A stretch of DNA of 15,801 bases from NCBI GenBank assembly GCA_964457545.1, contig CAYWEN010000012.1:1-15801 (forward strand). Direction: 5' to 3'. The position numbers were made by a program, and so were the translations under genes. Of the stretch, positions 7,143 through 14,785 are shown one piece after another. Numbering within the stretch: position 1 is the first letter of the stretch; the number at the start of each line of letters is the position of its first letter. The notes beneath the pieces are model-generated. The model saw nothing but the letters and a program-made list of their open reading frames with translations, was not told the origin of the DNA and searched no databases. Source of the stretch: JAGGTJ01 sp964457545. GTDB lineage: Bacteria > Desulfobacterota > DSM-4660 > Desulfatiglandales > Desulfatiglandaceae.

Positions 7143-7533
7143 TTTTAAAAACATCAAAAAGACTGCAAACTACATACCAGATTGTCTGCACAAGACTTCT
7201 GTGCAATAGCAACAGAGGTGTCTGCAGGTTTTGTAAATCCAACAGCATGGACAAGCCACCAGATATAACTGTTTGAAACCTGTAAAACAAAACTCAGTCA
7301 TACCTGTCATAACAACGTCACAGGGCAGAGGCAACAGAAAAACTTAAGAAAAAAGGGGATAGACAGGGGATATGGATGATATTGTGAACACCACATGCAG
7401 GAAATTATGGTCATTTTGTATAACTAATGCCATGTCAGTCAAACAAACACAGAAAAGACAGGAGTGGAAATACCATACAAAAAGACGAAAAAAGGAGGGA
7501 GAGATGTTTTTCAAAGATTTGCACAGATGTCAA
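7143..7533. other. Non-coding stretch between the FN3 leader and tRNA-Leu
   Basis: About 390 bases without a credible gene. Short open frames here lack ribosome sites and protein-like composition. The frame running into the tRNA from 7372 is the familiar antisense translation of a tRNA-Leu. The region must hold the FN3 gene promoter and the 3' end of the tRNA transcript, but I find no convincing -35/-10 pair or terminator. Confidence 0.5.
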
Positions 7534-7618
7534 TGGTACGAGAGGGGGGACTTGAACCCCCATGGATCGCTCCACTGGATCCTAAATCCAGCGCGTCTAC
7601 CAGTTCCGCCACTCTCGC
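7534..7618 (-). tRNA. tRNA-Leu, anticodon UAG
   Basis: On the minus strand the transcript reads GCGAGAG at the 5' acceptor end, the D-arm region GGCGGAACTGGTAGACGC, then the anticodon arm CTGGA-TTTAGGA-TCCAG, giving anticodon UAG (reads CUA). The long class II variable arm TGGA-GCGA-TCCA is typical of tRNA-Leu. The T arm GGGGG-TTCAAGT-CCCCC follows, then CTCTCGT, discriminator A and an encoded CCA. The first acceptor pair is a G-U wobble; the rest are Watson-Crick. Length with CCA is 85 bases. Confidence 0.97.
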
Positions 7619-7698
7619 ATTGAAACATTAAATAAAAAAGGTCATGAAAACCATACAGTGTTCATCCACAGATTAATCCCGGCACTCAAGAGGGTTCC

Positions 7699-7827
7699 AA
7701 TCCAGAAATGAGATTCCACAAGACCAGAAAAATCAAAGGCACGGAGACTTGCTTTAGCGTATTATAAAAAAAACACTGCATATTGACATAGAGATTACAG
7801 GATATGTTCATTTATGAACAGAAACTA
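7699..7827. repeat. Dispersed intergenic repeat, copy B
   Basis: The core AATCCAGAAATGAGATT, ACAAGACCAG and AAAGGCACGGAGAC (7699-7748) matches copy A at 4199-4251. The tail TATGAACAGAAACTA (7813-7827) is identical to copy C and runs into the radC stop codon at 7825-7827. The middle part (about 7750-7810) is poorly conserved. A further near-match, TATGAACAGAGTA, is at 8627-8639 on the other side of radC. Confidence 0.6.
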
Positions 7828-8568
7828 AAGAACATGCATGTGCTTGTCAAAGCTCTTTTTAAACTGAGCAATAAGGCCATGATCTGCAAAGCTGTAATAT
7901 TTGTTGTGTCCAATTATAATATGATCTACCACCTGTATTGTCAAAAGACCGGCAGCCCAGACAAGAGACCGGGTTATCCTGTGGTCCTGTGGTGAAGGAG
8001 TCGGATCACCCGAAGGATGATTGTGGACAAAAACCATTCCTGCGGCCTTATGTTCAAGGGCAAGGGTCACCACCTCTCTTGGATAAACAGCACTTTCTGA
8101 AAGACTTCCCAAAAACAGATCCTGATCCAGTATGAGCTCGTTTTTACGGTTTAAAAGCAGCACCCTGAAGATTTCTCTTTTCAAATCACGCATAGAATGA
8201 AAAAGATAATCAAATACGGCTTTTGAGGAACCAAAAACAGCCTTTTGTGCCCTGTCCCTGAGATATCTCCCTGCAATCTGGTGAATCATCTTGAGGTAAA
8301 GCACATTTCTTGGTCCTATCCCTTTTATACCAATCAGGCTGTCAAAGGATGCTGAAAGGACACCGGACAGACTGCCAAATTTTTTCAAGGCTTCACGTGC
8401 CGGCATCTTTTGATCGCCTCTTGGGGTCCCAAGAGTCAAAAGAAATTCTATTACTTCTTCATCAGAAAATCGATCCAAACCGCCATCTATAAACTTTTCT
8501 CTCAGTCTTTGCCTGTGTCCGACACCTCTTTTCTGGATTTCTTTTTCATTCATTGCTGTAAAAATCAT
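7825..8568 (-). CDS. radC: RadC family protein (JAMM/MPN+ metalloprotease-like domain)
   Basis: RadC proteins combine an N-terminal helix-hairpin-helix region with a JAMM metal-binding domain. The old DNA-repair label is not well supported, and the biochemical role remains unclear. Here the N terminus is of the GHRQRLREKF type, followed by LDRFSDEEVIEFLLTLGTPR and the hairpin-helix GIKGIGPRN. The JAMM signature is HNHPSGDPTPSPQD (His182, His184, Ser186, Asp195), with the upstream conserved glutamate in GSLSESAVYP (Glu158). All zinc ligands are therefore present. Length, 247 residues, is normal. The start ATG at 8566-8568 has AGGTGA just before it, rather close; the ATG five codons later has no ribosome site. 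It is a single gene facing away from proC. Confidence 0.92.
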   Translation of the reverse strand: MIFTAMNEKEIQKRGVGHRQRLREKFIDGGLDRFSDEEVIEFLLTLGTPRGDQKMPAREALKKFGSLSGVLSASFDSLIGIKGIGPRNVLYLKMIHQIAGRYLRDRAQKAVFGSSKAVFDYLFHSMRDLKREIFRVLLLNRKNELILDQDLFLGSLSESAVYPREVVTLALEHKAAGMVFVHNHPSGDPTPSPQDHRITRSLVWAAGLLTIQVVDHIIIGHNKYYSFADHGLIAQFKKSFDKHMHVL

Positions 8569-8753
8569 ATCACCTGATCAAAAACTGCCCGAAACAGGCA
8601 TTGCAACCAGGAATGCATAGAGCTGCTATGAACAGAGTAATGCAAAACGCCTCAGATCTGCCACAAATATGCAGGATTCAGGCAAGACAAACTGCAAACA
8701 GTCCATTCAACAGATTTGACAATATTAACAGAGGAAAAGAAAAAATCAAGATA

Positions 8754-8783
8754 TTGTATCCTGTTTTACCACAGAAATATAAT
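8754..8783 (+). promoter_or_regulatory. Possible sigma-70-type promoter for proC
   Basis: TTGTAT (8754-8759) is followed after 18 bases by a perfect TATAAT (8778-8783). The -35 matches only three of six consensus positions. The predicted transcription start near 8790 would place the hairpin at 8833-8872 inside the 5' leader, which is consistent. In AT-rich DNA a TATAAT alone is weak evidence. Confidence 0.3.
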
Positions 8784-8832
8784 CTGGTTTTTGGGAACGG
8801 TTTTGTGTATTTTTACAGTAATTGTTTTACAC

Positions 8833-8908
8833 ACAGACATCAGAAGGAAACTTTCTCCCTTTGCATGTCTGTAAAAATTTCACAATCATTTGCCTTTACA
8901 GGGAGAAA
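8833..8908 (+). promoter_or_regulatory. proC leader hairpin with loop complementary to the Shine-Dalgarno region
   Basis: ACAGACAT (8833-8840) pairs perfectly with ATGTCTGT (8865-8872). After a small internal loop, GAAGG (8843-8847) can pair with CCTTT (8858-8862), the first pair being G-U. The apical part contains TTTCTCCCT (8852-8860), the exact reverse complement of AGGGAGAAA (8900-8908). That segment holds the proC ribosome site, with ATG at 8914. Loop-to-ribosome-site pairing would make an H-type pseudoknot that hides the start. I do not recognise it as a known riboswitch class. Function is inferred from complementarity only. Confidence 0.4.
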
Positions 8909-8913
8909 ATTAT

Positions 8914-9726
8914 ATGGAAAGAGAACAAAAGATCGGTTTTATAGGTGCAGGAAATATGGCTACTGCATTAATTAAGGGCATAATCAAAAGCAACAGGAAA
9001 ATACCGGAACAGATAGTGGTATCAGATATCAGACCCAAGGCCATCAAAAACCTGCAAAAGGATTTTGGCATAACCCCCCGCTCCAACAAGGAGCTTACAG
9101 ATGAAAGCAATACTGTAGTCATTGCTGTAAAACCGCAGAATATAACAGATGTCCTGAATGAAATCAAAGACAATGTGAGCAATAAACACCTGATAATTTC
9201 TATCGCTGCTGGCATTTCCCTTGCAAAGATCTCCTCTATACTTGGACATAATGTTCCTATGATACGGGCAATGCCTAACACACCGGCCCTTGTGCAAAAG
9301 GGAATGACTGCCCTTGCCAAAGGAAAACTTGCAACAGACAAAGACATGGCTGAGGCAATATCCATGTTCAGGGCTGTCGGCGAAACAGTAGAGGTAAAAG
9401 AAGAAATGATGGATGCGATAACAGCGGTTTCAGGAAGCGGACCAGGCTATGTCTTCAGGATCATGGAATGTATGGTTGATGCAGCAGAGGCAATAGGCCT
9501 GGACAGAAAAAAGGCCACCAAACTTGTCATTCAGACCTTTCTCGGCGCAAGTTGTCTTGCCATGGAGTCTGAACACAGTCTGTCAGAATTAAAAGAGATG
9601 GTAACCTCTCCTGGAGGAACCACTGCTTCAGGCCTGGAGGTATTTGATCAGGGTCTAAGTGAAATGACAAACAGGGCAATCAAGGCTGCCTATGAAAGAT
9701 CTATAGAACTTGGCAAAAACTGTTAG
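8914..9726 (+). CDS. proC: Pyrroline-5-carboxylate reductase
   Basis: ProC catalyses the last step of proline synthesis, NAD(P)H-dependent reduction of 1-pyrroline-5-carboxylate, in the cytoplasm. The N-terminal Rossmann motif is KIGFIGAGNMATALIKG. Further family blocks are VVIAVKPQ, SIAAGISLAKI, RAMPNTPALV, the catalytic-region AVSGSGPGYVF and EMVTSPGGTTASGLEVFD near the end. Length from ATG 8914 is 270 residues, as expected. This start has AGGGAGA about eight bases upstream; a TTG at 8890 would add eight unrelated residues and put the ribosome site inside the gene. The 3' end overlaps the ribosome site of the next gene, so proC and the receiver-phosphofructokinase gene are probably cotranscribed and coupled. 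The leader carries a possible ribosome-site-masking structure. Confidence 0.96.
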   Translation: MEREQKIGFIGAGNMATALIKGIIKSNRKIPEQIVVSDIRPKAIKNLQKDFGITPRSNKELTDESNTVVIAVKPQNITDVLNEIKDNVSNKHLIISIAAGISLAKISSILGHNVPMIRAMPNTPALVQKGMTALAKGKLATDKDMAEAISMFRAVGETVEVKEEMMDAITAVSGSGPGYVFRIMECMVDAAEAIGLDRKKATKLVIQTFLGASCLAMESEHSLSELKEMVTSPGGTTASGLEVFDQGLSEMTNRAIKAAYERSIELGKNC

Positions 9727-9737
9727 GAGAAAAGATT

Positions 9738-11219
9738 ATGCTAAAAAAATTCAGGGTGCTTGTTGTTGATGATGATATATCCACAAGAAAACTTTTTATA
9801 AAAATCCTGCAATCCCAACCGGAACTAAAAATAAACGAGGCAGAAAACGGCAAAAAGGCACTGGATATTATCAAAGAAACCTCACCTGATATTGTTATAT
9901 CTGACCTTATGATGCCGGAAATGGATGGTTTCGAATTATGCCGCTCCCTAAAGAATGATCCCAATATCGACATGTCAGATATATATTTTATTGTCGTAAG
10001 CTCCCGCAATACCAAGGAGGACAAAATAAGATGCATGAATGAAGGAGCAGATGACTATCTGCCCAAACCTGTTGATCCTGACGAACTGATAGCAAAAGTC
10101 AAGGTAGCTGAAAGGATCATTGCCCAAATCAGAAAGGTTGAAATTGAAACAAAAAGAATGTTTGAGGAAATAGACGTACTCTTAATACAGGATGGTGGCT
10201 GCGCACCAGGTTATAACCCTGTTACGGCATTTATTACCTACCATCTTGAAAGCATAGGCAGAGAGGTCTATGCCGCCCGGGAAGGCTTCAGATCATTGGT
10301 GAGTGGTAAGGATGAAGATCTCCTGCGCCTTGTTTACAGCCCTGAGATATTTAAAGCAATGGATCATATCCCGGGTGTATACCATGCAGCGCCTCTGTCC
10401 GAATGGCCCGGCGCTCAGATGCGCTCGGAAAGGTATCCTGATTTTGTCAAGAAAGAAAACCAGGAAAAGGCCATTAATTTTATAAAGAAGAAACAGGTAA
10501 AAGGACTGATAGCAATAGGAGGGAACGGAACATTCAAGGGGCTGCACGCACTTTGTGAAATGCTGCCCACCTCTATACAGATATTTTTTATTCCCGTTAC
10601 AATAGACAGCGATGTGGCAAACACTGAATGTATCGGGGAAAACACAGGAATAGAAATGGGTGCAGAAAAGATCAGGTGCTACATGGCCGATGCCAGGACA
10701 CACAAAAGGACTTATATCATAGAAATGATGGGTGCCAGCAGCGGGTTTCATGCATTGCATTCATGTATCGGGGCCAGAGCCCACCTTGCCGTTCTGCCCA
10801 ATAGCAAGATAGATCACAAAAAGGTAGTTGAGGCCCTTAACAAAAAAGATGAATGTGTTATTGTAGTGGCTGAAGGGTACAAAAAAGACGAAAGGAAAGC
10901 AAAAAACATAAATGACAATGCTGCAGAATATTTCTACAAAGAACTACTGGAAACAGGCATTGAGATAAAAAGGAAGGTGGTATGCGAACCCTTTTCAAGG
11001 GATATAAGGGGCGCAACGCCAAACAACCAGGATATTACCCTGGCCCAAAGAATGGCCTACAATATAGCCAAATACATAAAAGCCGGTACATCAAGACTTA
11101 TGCCGGCCGTCAGATCAGGCAGAGAATATGCCATCCCCTTTAATGAAATAGGCACCGATAATCACGTAGAAAAAGATCTTCTGGTTCTGTCTGACAGACT
11201 CACAAATTCCTATCTATAA
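9738..11219 (+). CDS. Response-regulator receiver domain fused to a 6-phosphofructokinase-like domain
   Basis: Residues about 1-128 form a CheY-like receiver: acidic pocket Asp11/Asp12 in VLVVDDD, phospho-acceptor Asp56 in VISDLMMPEMDG, Ser88 in the Thr/Ser position and Lys110 in YLPKPVD. After a short helical linker, residues about 145-490 are a PfkA-type domain. Family blocks are QDGGCAPGYNP (usual GGDAPGMN), RSERYPDF (Arg232, aligning with E. coli Arg72), IAIGGNGTFKG (usual GGDGS), IPVTIDSDVANTE (usual TIDND, catalytic Asp290 kept), KRTYIIEMMGAS (Arg324 aligning with Arg162; usual MGR), VVVAEG (Glu379) and RDIRGATP (usual QRGGSP). The Gly after GGN suggests ATP-type rather than PPi-type ancestry. 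The start ATG has AGGAGA overlapping the proC stop. One continuous frame spans both domains, so the fusion is real here. It may be a phosphorylation-controlled enzyme or a sensor of sugar phosphate; activity is unproven. Confidence 0.9.
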   Translation: MLKKFRVLVVDDDISTRKLFIKILQSQPELKINEAENGKKALDIIKETSPDIVISDLMMPEMDGFELCRSLKNDPNIDMSDIYFIVVSSRNTKEDKIRCMNEGADDYLPKPVDPDELIAKVKVAERIIAQIRKVEIETKRMFEEIDVLLIQDGGCAPGYNPVTAFITYHLESIGREVYAAREGFRSLVSGKDEDLLRLVYSPEIFKAMDHIPGVYHAAPLSEWPGAQMRSERYPDFVKKENQEKAINFIKKKQVKGLIAIGGNGTFKGLHALCEMLPTSIQIFFIPVTIDSDVANTECIGENTGIEMGAEKIRCYMADARTHKRTYIIEMMGASSGFHALHSCIGARAHLAVLPNSKIDHKKVVEALNKKDECVIVVAEGYKKDERKAKNINDNAAEYFYKELLETGIEIKRKVVCEPFSRDIRGATPNNQDITLAQRMAYNIAKYIKAGTSRLMPAVRSGREYAIPFNEIGTDNHVEKDLLVLSDRLTNSYL

Positions 11220-11348
11220 GACTGGTTAAAAAGGCTTTTTCAATCCCGCGGCCTTGCCCTGTAAACTCTGTACTTACTGTCTATATACAAATAGATTCTG
11301 GGCGTTATCAATTCTTCTGCCTTTCTGGCCGGACACAGGAGACAGACA

Positions 11349-13874
11349 GTGAAAAACAATGTTCGCAACAACTTTTCCACACGTCTTGCAACAACATTTG
11401 TTTTGCTTTCAATAGTTTCTGCGGGCATTTTACTGATCAGTCTGTACTTCTACCTGAGCAAACAGGCAGAAACAGAATTCAAAAAAGGCCTGCTCATTAA
11501 ACAGGATCAGACAGAAAAGCTCATAGACACCCGCTTTATGCAGATCAGGGATAATATCAGATCCATTGTCAATGACAATATCGTCCGTGCCACATTATTG
11601 CTAAGGGCAAACAACAAGCTTGCAGAAAGAATAAAAACAGCTTATCCGCCAAACAACGGAACATTTTATTTTGTACAAAAAAACCTGTACACCCCACTGT
11701 CTCCTGAATCATATGCCGGATTATCCCAGGACACCATAAATTTTGCTGTACGCAATCAGCCTCATGGCAAACCCGTGGTAATTGATAACAGGACAAAAAT
11801 CATATGGTGGTTTTCAGCGCCTATAAAAGACGGGGACAAAATGATGGGGACAGGGGTTTGTCTGTACGATATCACAGAAGACAAAAAGCTGTTAAAATCC
11901 ATACATGAAACCGTAAACGGATACATCGTTGCACTAAATGGAAACAGCTTTTTCAACCTGAATAACGGGAAGATTCTTCGGACAGACTATAGGGTTCAAG
12001 CACATTTAAACCATCCTCTCTCTCTTGCTGACAAATCCGACTGTATTATATCCAATATCCACGGACTAAAAGACTTGTATCTTCTGTCATCCAGAAAAGA
12101 TCTTACACAAAAAAAGAAAAAGATTGCCAGCCTCATGTTCCTCTTTTCCATCCTTGTCATGCTTTCCGCCACCATTATTGCCCTGTTTCTAAGCAATCTC
12201 ATGGTAAAACCGTTAAAACAGATAACTCAAAAAGCCATTGCAATATCTCAAGGAAACCGCGACATTCTCTTTGATACTGAAACCATGTGGTTTGCAGAAT
12301 TTGAACAACTGTCCAGAACATTCAACCTCATGCTTTCAAAACTTAAAGACAGTGAAGAAGAATCCCGTTACAGAGAACTTCTGGAAAATGTGGATGATGC
12401 GGTCTACATCTTTGACAAGGATGGGGTAATTATTGAGGCAAATGAAGCTGCATCATCATATATCGACGTTACCCACAAAGAATTTATAGGCACAAACATC
12501 CATTCCATCATACCCGAACAGGATTGCATACAGATTCTTAGACAGAATGAAACTGATTCAAAAAATTCTGCAAGGAATAAAATTACAATAGAAACCTGTA
12601 TCCTCAGAAAAAACGGTTCGTCGTTACCTGTCGAAATAGTTTCAAGATCCATTACTTACAGAGGAAAAGAGGTCTTTCTTAATGTTGCAAGAGATATAAC
12701 CATGAGGATTGAGGCGCAAAATGCCCTGAAAAAGAGTGAACAACGTTACCGAATGGTTGTGGAAAATTCAAACGACGGTATCATTCTTATTGATGACAAT
12801 TTCAAGGTTCAATATACAAACAGGGTTGTTCCTCAAATAATGGGATATTCAACAGATGAAATGAAGGGAACTGACTTCAGACAATACCTGGCAGACAAAA
12901 ACCTCCTGTCAAACATTAATGATCTGGGCAATCATGACAAACACAAGAATTCGTCTGATGAATATACCATCATAACCAAAAACGGTGAAAAAAAGCGGGT
13001 CAGAATAAGGACAAACCGCTACAAAAACTCCGATGGAACAAACATGACAGTAGCGTTTCTGTTGGATATTACAGAACAGGTCAAAATACTTGAAGAGAAA
13101 AGGGAGCTTGAAGAACAACTCATACATGCTCAAAAAATGGAGGCCATAGGCACCCTCGCCGGAGGGATTGCTCATGATTTCAACAACATTCTCATGGAAA
13201 TCCAGGGACACATCTCCATGATGTTTCTTAATGCCGACAAGGACAATCCATTAAACAAGGATATAATTGAGATACAAAACAGTGTGAAAAGTGCAAGCAA
13301 CTTTACCAGGCAACTGCTTAATTTTGCAAGAAAGGAAAAATCCAATACAATCCCCATATCTATAAACGAGATAGTTGAAAAAAGCAGTATTATTTTTTCC
13401 AGCAGTAAGAAAGAAATAGTTATTCATAAAGAGCTTCAAAAAGACATCCCGTATATAAATGCCAATCCGGAACAGATAAAACAGGCCCTCATCAACCTCT
13501 ATGTCAATGCATGGCAGGCAATGGATGGTAATGGCGAAATATTTATAAAGACAAAAGATATCTCGCTAACAGATGATTTTTGCTATCCCTTTGGTCTTGC
13601 CGGAGGGCAATATGTCAATATCTCCATCAGGGACACGGGCCCAGGTATACCACCGGATACAATCAACCGTATATTTGAACCGTTTTTCACCACCAAACAA
13701 TCAGGAAAAGGCACAGGTCTGGGGCTGACATTAACCTATAAAACAGTAACCAGTCATAAAGGGATTATTAGGGTAAAAAGTAAAGAAAAAAAAGGGACAA
13801 CATTCAACATCTACCTGCCTGTAGCAACCTCAGGAAAGGAACAAGCAAGAAAGAAAAGAGCAAAGAATATATAG
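11349..13874 (+). CDS. Membrane sensor histidine kinase: periplasmic sensor, HAMP, two PAS, HisKA, HATPase
   Basis: An inner-membrane kinase of 841 residues. It has a first transmembrane helix at about 13-35, an extracytoplasmic region at 36-258 (possibly Cache-like, not firmly assigned), a second helix at about 259-283 and a HAMP at about 284-337. PAS domains begin near 339 (YRELLENVDDAVYIFDKDG) and 463 (YRMVVENSNDGIILIDD). The HisKA H-box is GTLAGGIAHDFNNIL with His609. ATPase boxes are N (NLYVNAWQAM, Asn716 and Asn720), G1 (DTGPGIP), F (FEPFFTT) and G2 (GKGTGLGL). No receiver domain is attached, so it needs a separate partner; the receiver-phosphofructokinase gene just upstream is the obvious candidate. 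The start is GTG, supported by AGGAGA six bases upstream. The 129-base gap before it shows no terminator, so cotranscription is possible but not shown. Confidence 0.93.
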   Translation: MKNNVRNNFSTRLATTFVLLSIVSAGILLISLYFYLSKQAETEFKKGLLIKQDQTEKLIDTRFMQIRDNIRSIVNDNIVRATLLLRANNKLAERIKTAYPPNNGTFYFVQKNLYTPLSPESYAGLSQDTINFAVRNQPHGKPVVIDNRTKIIWWFSAPIKDGDKMMGTGVCLYDITEDKKLLKSIHETVNGYIVALNGNSFFNLNNGKILRTDYRVQAHLNHPLSLADKSDCIISNIHGLKDLYLLSSRKDLTQKKKKIASLMFLFSILVMLSATIIALFLSNLMVKPLKQITQKAIAISQGNRDILFDTETMWFAEFEQLSRTFNLMLSKLKDSEEESRYRELLENVDDAVYIFDKDGVIIEANEAASSYIDVTHKEFIGTNIHSIIPEQDCIQILRQNETDSKNSARNKITIETCILRKNGSSLPVEIVSRSITYRGKEVFLNVARDITMRIEAQNALKKSEQRYRMVVENSNDGIILIDDNFKVQYTNRVVPQIMGYSTDEMKGTDFRQYLADKNLLSNINDLGNHDKHKNSSDEYTIITKNGEKKRVRIRTNRYKNSDGTNMTVAFLLDITEQVKILEEKRELEEQLIHAQKMEAIGTLAGGIAHDFNNILMEIQGHISMMFLNADKDNPLNKDIIEIQNSVKSASNFTRQLLNFARKEKSNTIPISINEIVEKSSIIFSSSKKEIVIHKELQKDIPYINANPEQIKQALINLYVNAWQAMDGNGEIFIKTKDISLTDDFCYPFGLAGGQYVNISIRDTGPGIPPDTINRIFEPFFTTKQSGKGTGLGLTLTYKTVTSHKGIIRVKSKEKKGTTFNIYLPVATSGKEQARKKRAKNI

Positions 13875-13906
13875 TTCCACAACTTGACCATGGTAAAACA
13901 GGACTT

Positions 13907-14725
13907 TTATTTAACGGGGTATAGCAAAATACCAGGATGTTTTTTTGTCCCTGGGATAACAGATATAATCTCTACACGCCGGTTTTTTCTGCGACCCTCC
14001 TCTGTCCTGTTGGATGCCACCGGCCTGTAGCAACTGTATGCATGCACAGAAAGCCTTTTGGGGTCTATTCCGCATTGTGTCTGAAGGAAATCAACAACAG
14101 CCACAGCCCTGGTACATGACAATTCCCAATTATTGAAAAACTTATGCCTTAAACGACCTGCAACAGGAAAATTATCAGCATGACCTGCAACTACAATATC
14201 TGCATCATCCATATCATTCAGAAAACCGGCAATCTTTAACAGTACAGCTTTATCTTTGTCACTCAGGCTATAACTGCCTGGAGCAAATGAGAGTCTTTCT
14301 ATAACAACCGATTGTAATGCTTTACAGTTCTCTGTTTTGTCATTAATGGTAATATCTTTGTAAATACTGGAAGAGATAGTCTTTTTAGAATCATCTAACA
14401 GAGCTATTATATCCCGCTGCAATTTGATAACAGTATCCTTTTTTCTCATACCGTTTCTAAGGGTTTTTATCCTGTCAACAAGTTGCCGGCTGACTTTCTT
14501 CTGATATCTGTATTTAACTTCCAGACAGCGGATCTTGTCAGACAGATATGCATTGACTTTCTCAAGTTCTCCTATCTTCTGCTCATATCGATCTCTGGCG
14601 TGGATCATCTCTGTCTGCACACGCACAAGTCTCTCCCTTGGAACACATGAGGAAATAAAAAGCAGAGTCGTACATAAAAAAAAGACAGATATACTGTTTA
14701 CCTTGTGTAAAAAATTTTCATTCAT
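13907..14725 (-). CDS. OmpA/MotB-domain lipoprotein with coiled-coil stalk
   Basis: The N terminus is a lipoprotein signal (VFFLCTTLLFISSCVPR, acylated Cys27). Residues about 30-115 are charged and heptad-like (DRYEQKIGELEKVNAYLSDK and onward), predicting a coiled-coil stalk. Residues about 138-258 form an OmpA-type peptidoglycan-binding domain: LSFAPGSYSLSDKDKAVL, VVAGHADNFPV (Asp184), NNWELSCTRAVAVVDFL (Arg206), RLSVHAYSCYRPVASN and RRKNRRVEI. The NNWELSxxRA form is close to MotB and to MotB-like outer-membrane proteins, but there is no N-terminal transmembrane proton channel, so it is not a stator protein. It likely tethers the outer membrane or a complex to peptidoglycan. It lies 60 bases downstream of glgB on the same strand. 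No clear ribosome site precedes the ATG. Confidence 0.85.
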   Translation of the reverse strand: MNENFLHKVNSISVFFLCTTLLFISSCVPRERLVRVQTEMIHARDRYEQKIGELEKVNAYLSDKIRCLEVKYRYQKKVSRQLVDRIKTLRNGMRKKDTVIKLQRDIIALLDDSKKTISSSIYKDITINDKTENCKALQSVVIERLSFAPGSYSLSDKDKAVLLKIAGFLNDMDDADIVVAGHADNFPVAGRLRHKFFNNWELSCTRAVAVVDFLQTQCGIDPKRLSVHAYSCYRPVASNRTEEGRRKNRRVEIISVIPGTKKHPGILLYPVK

Positions 14726-14785
14726 GTTGATTATATAAGCCTGTACTATGAATGGTTAGAGCGAAATCATTATACCTTCCGGTCA

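Noticed and set aside
7090..7290. 66-codon minus-strand open frame upstream of the FN3 gene
   Set aside because: No ribosome site, no recognisable domain, and it covers the probable leader with the small hairpins.
7117..7290. Possible cyclic-di-GMP (GEMM) riboswitch ahead of the secreted FN3 gene
   Set aside because: The conserved GCAAAC and CGCAAAGC-type blocks are absent; only a GAAAG and short stems are shared.
7372..7623. Open frame reading ERGDLNPHGSLHWILNPARL on the plus strand
   Set aside because: It is the antisense of tRNA-Leu, a well-known false protein; the upstream part has no support.
8601..8975. 124-codon plus-strand open frame overlapping the start of proC
   Set aside because: It overlaps proC out of frame, covers the proposed leader structure and has no protein-family features.
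11224..11240. AAAAAGGCTTTTT after the receiver-PFK gene as a terminator
   Set aside because: The palindrome leaves no room for a loop and lacks a GC-rich stem, so it is not a credible terminator.
14726..14740. TATAAT just upstream of the OmpA-type lipoprotein start
   Set aside because: It is only about seven bases from the ATG and has no -35 at proper spacing.
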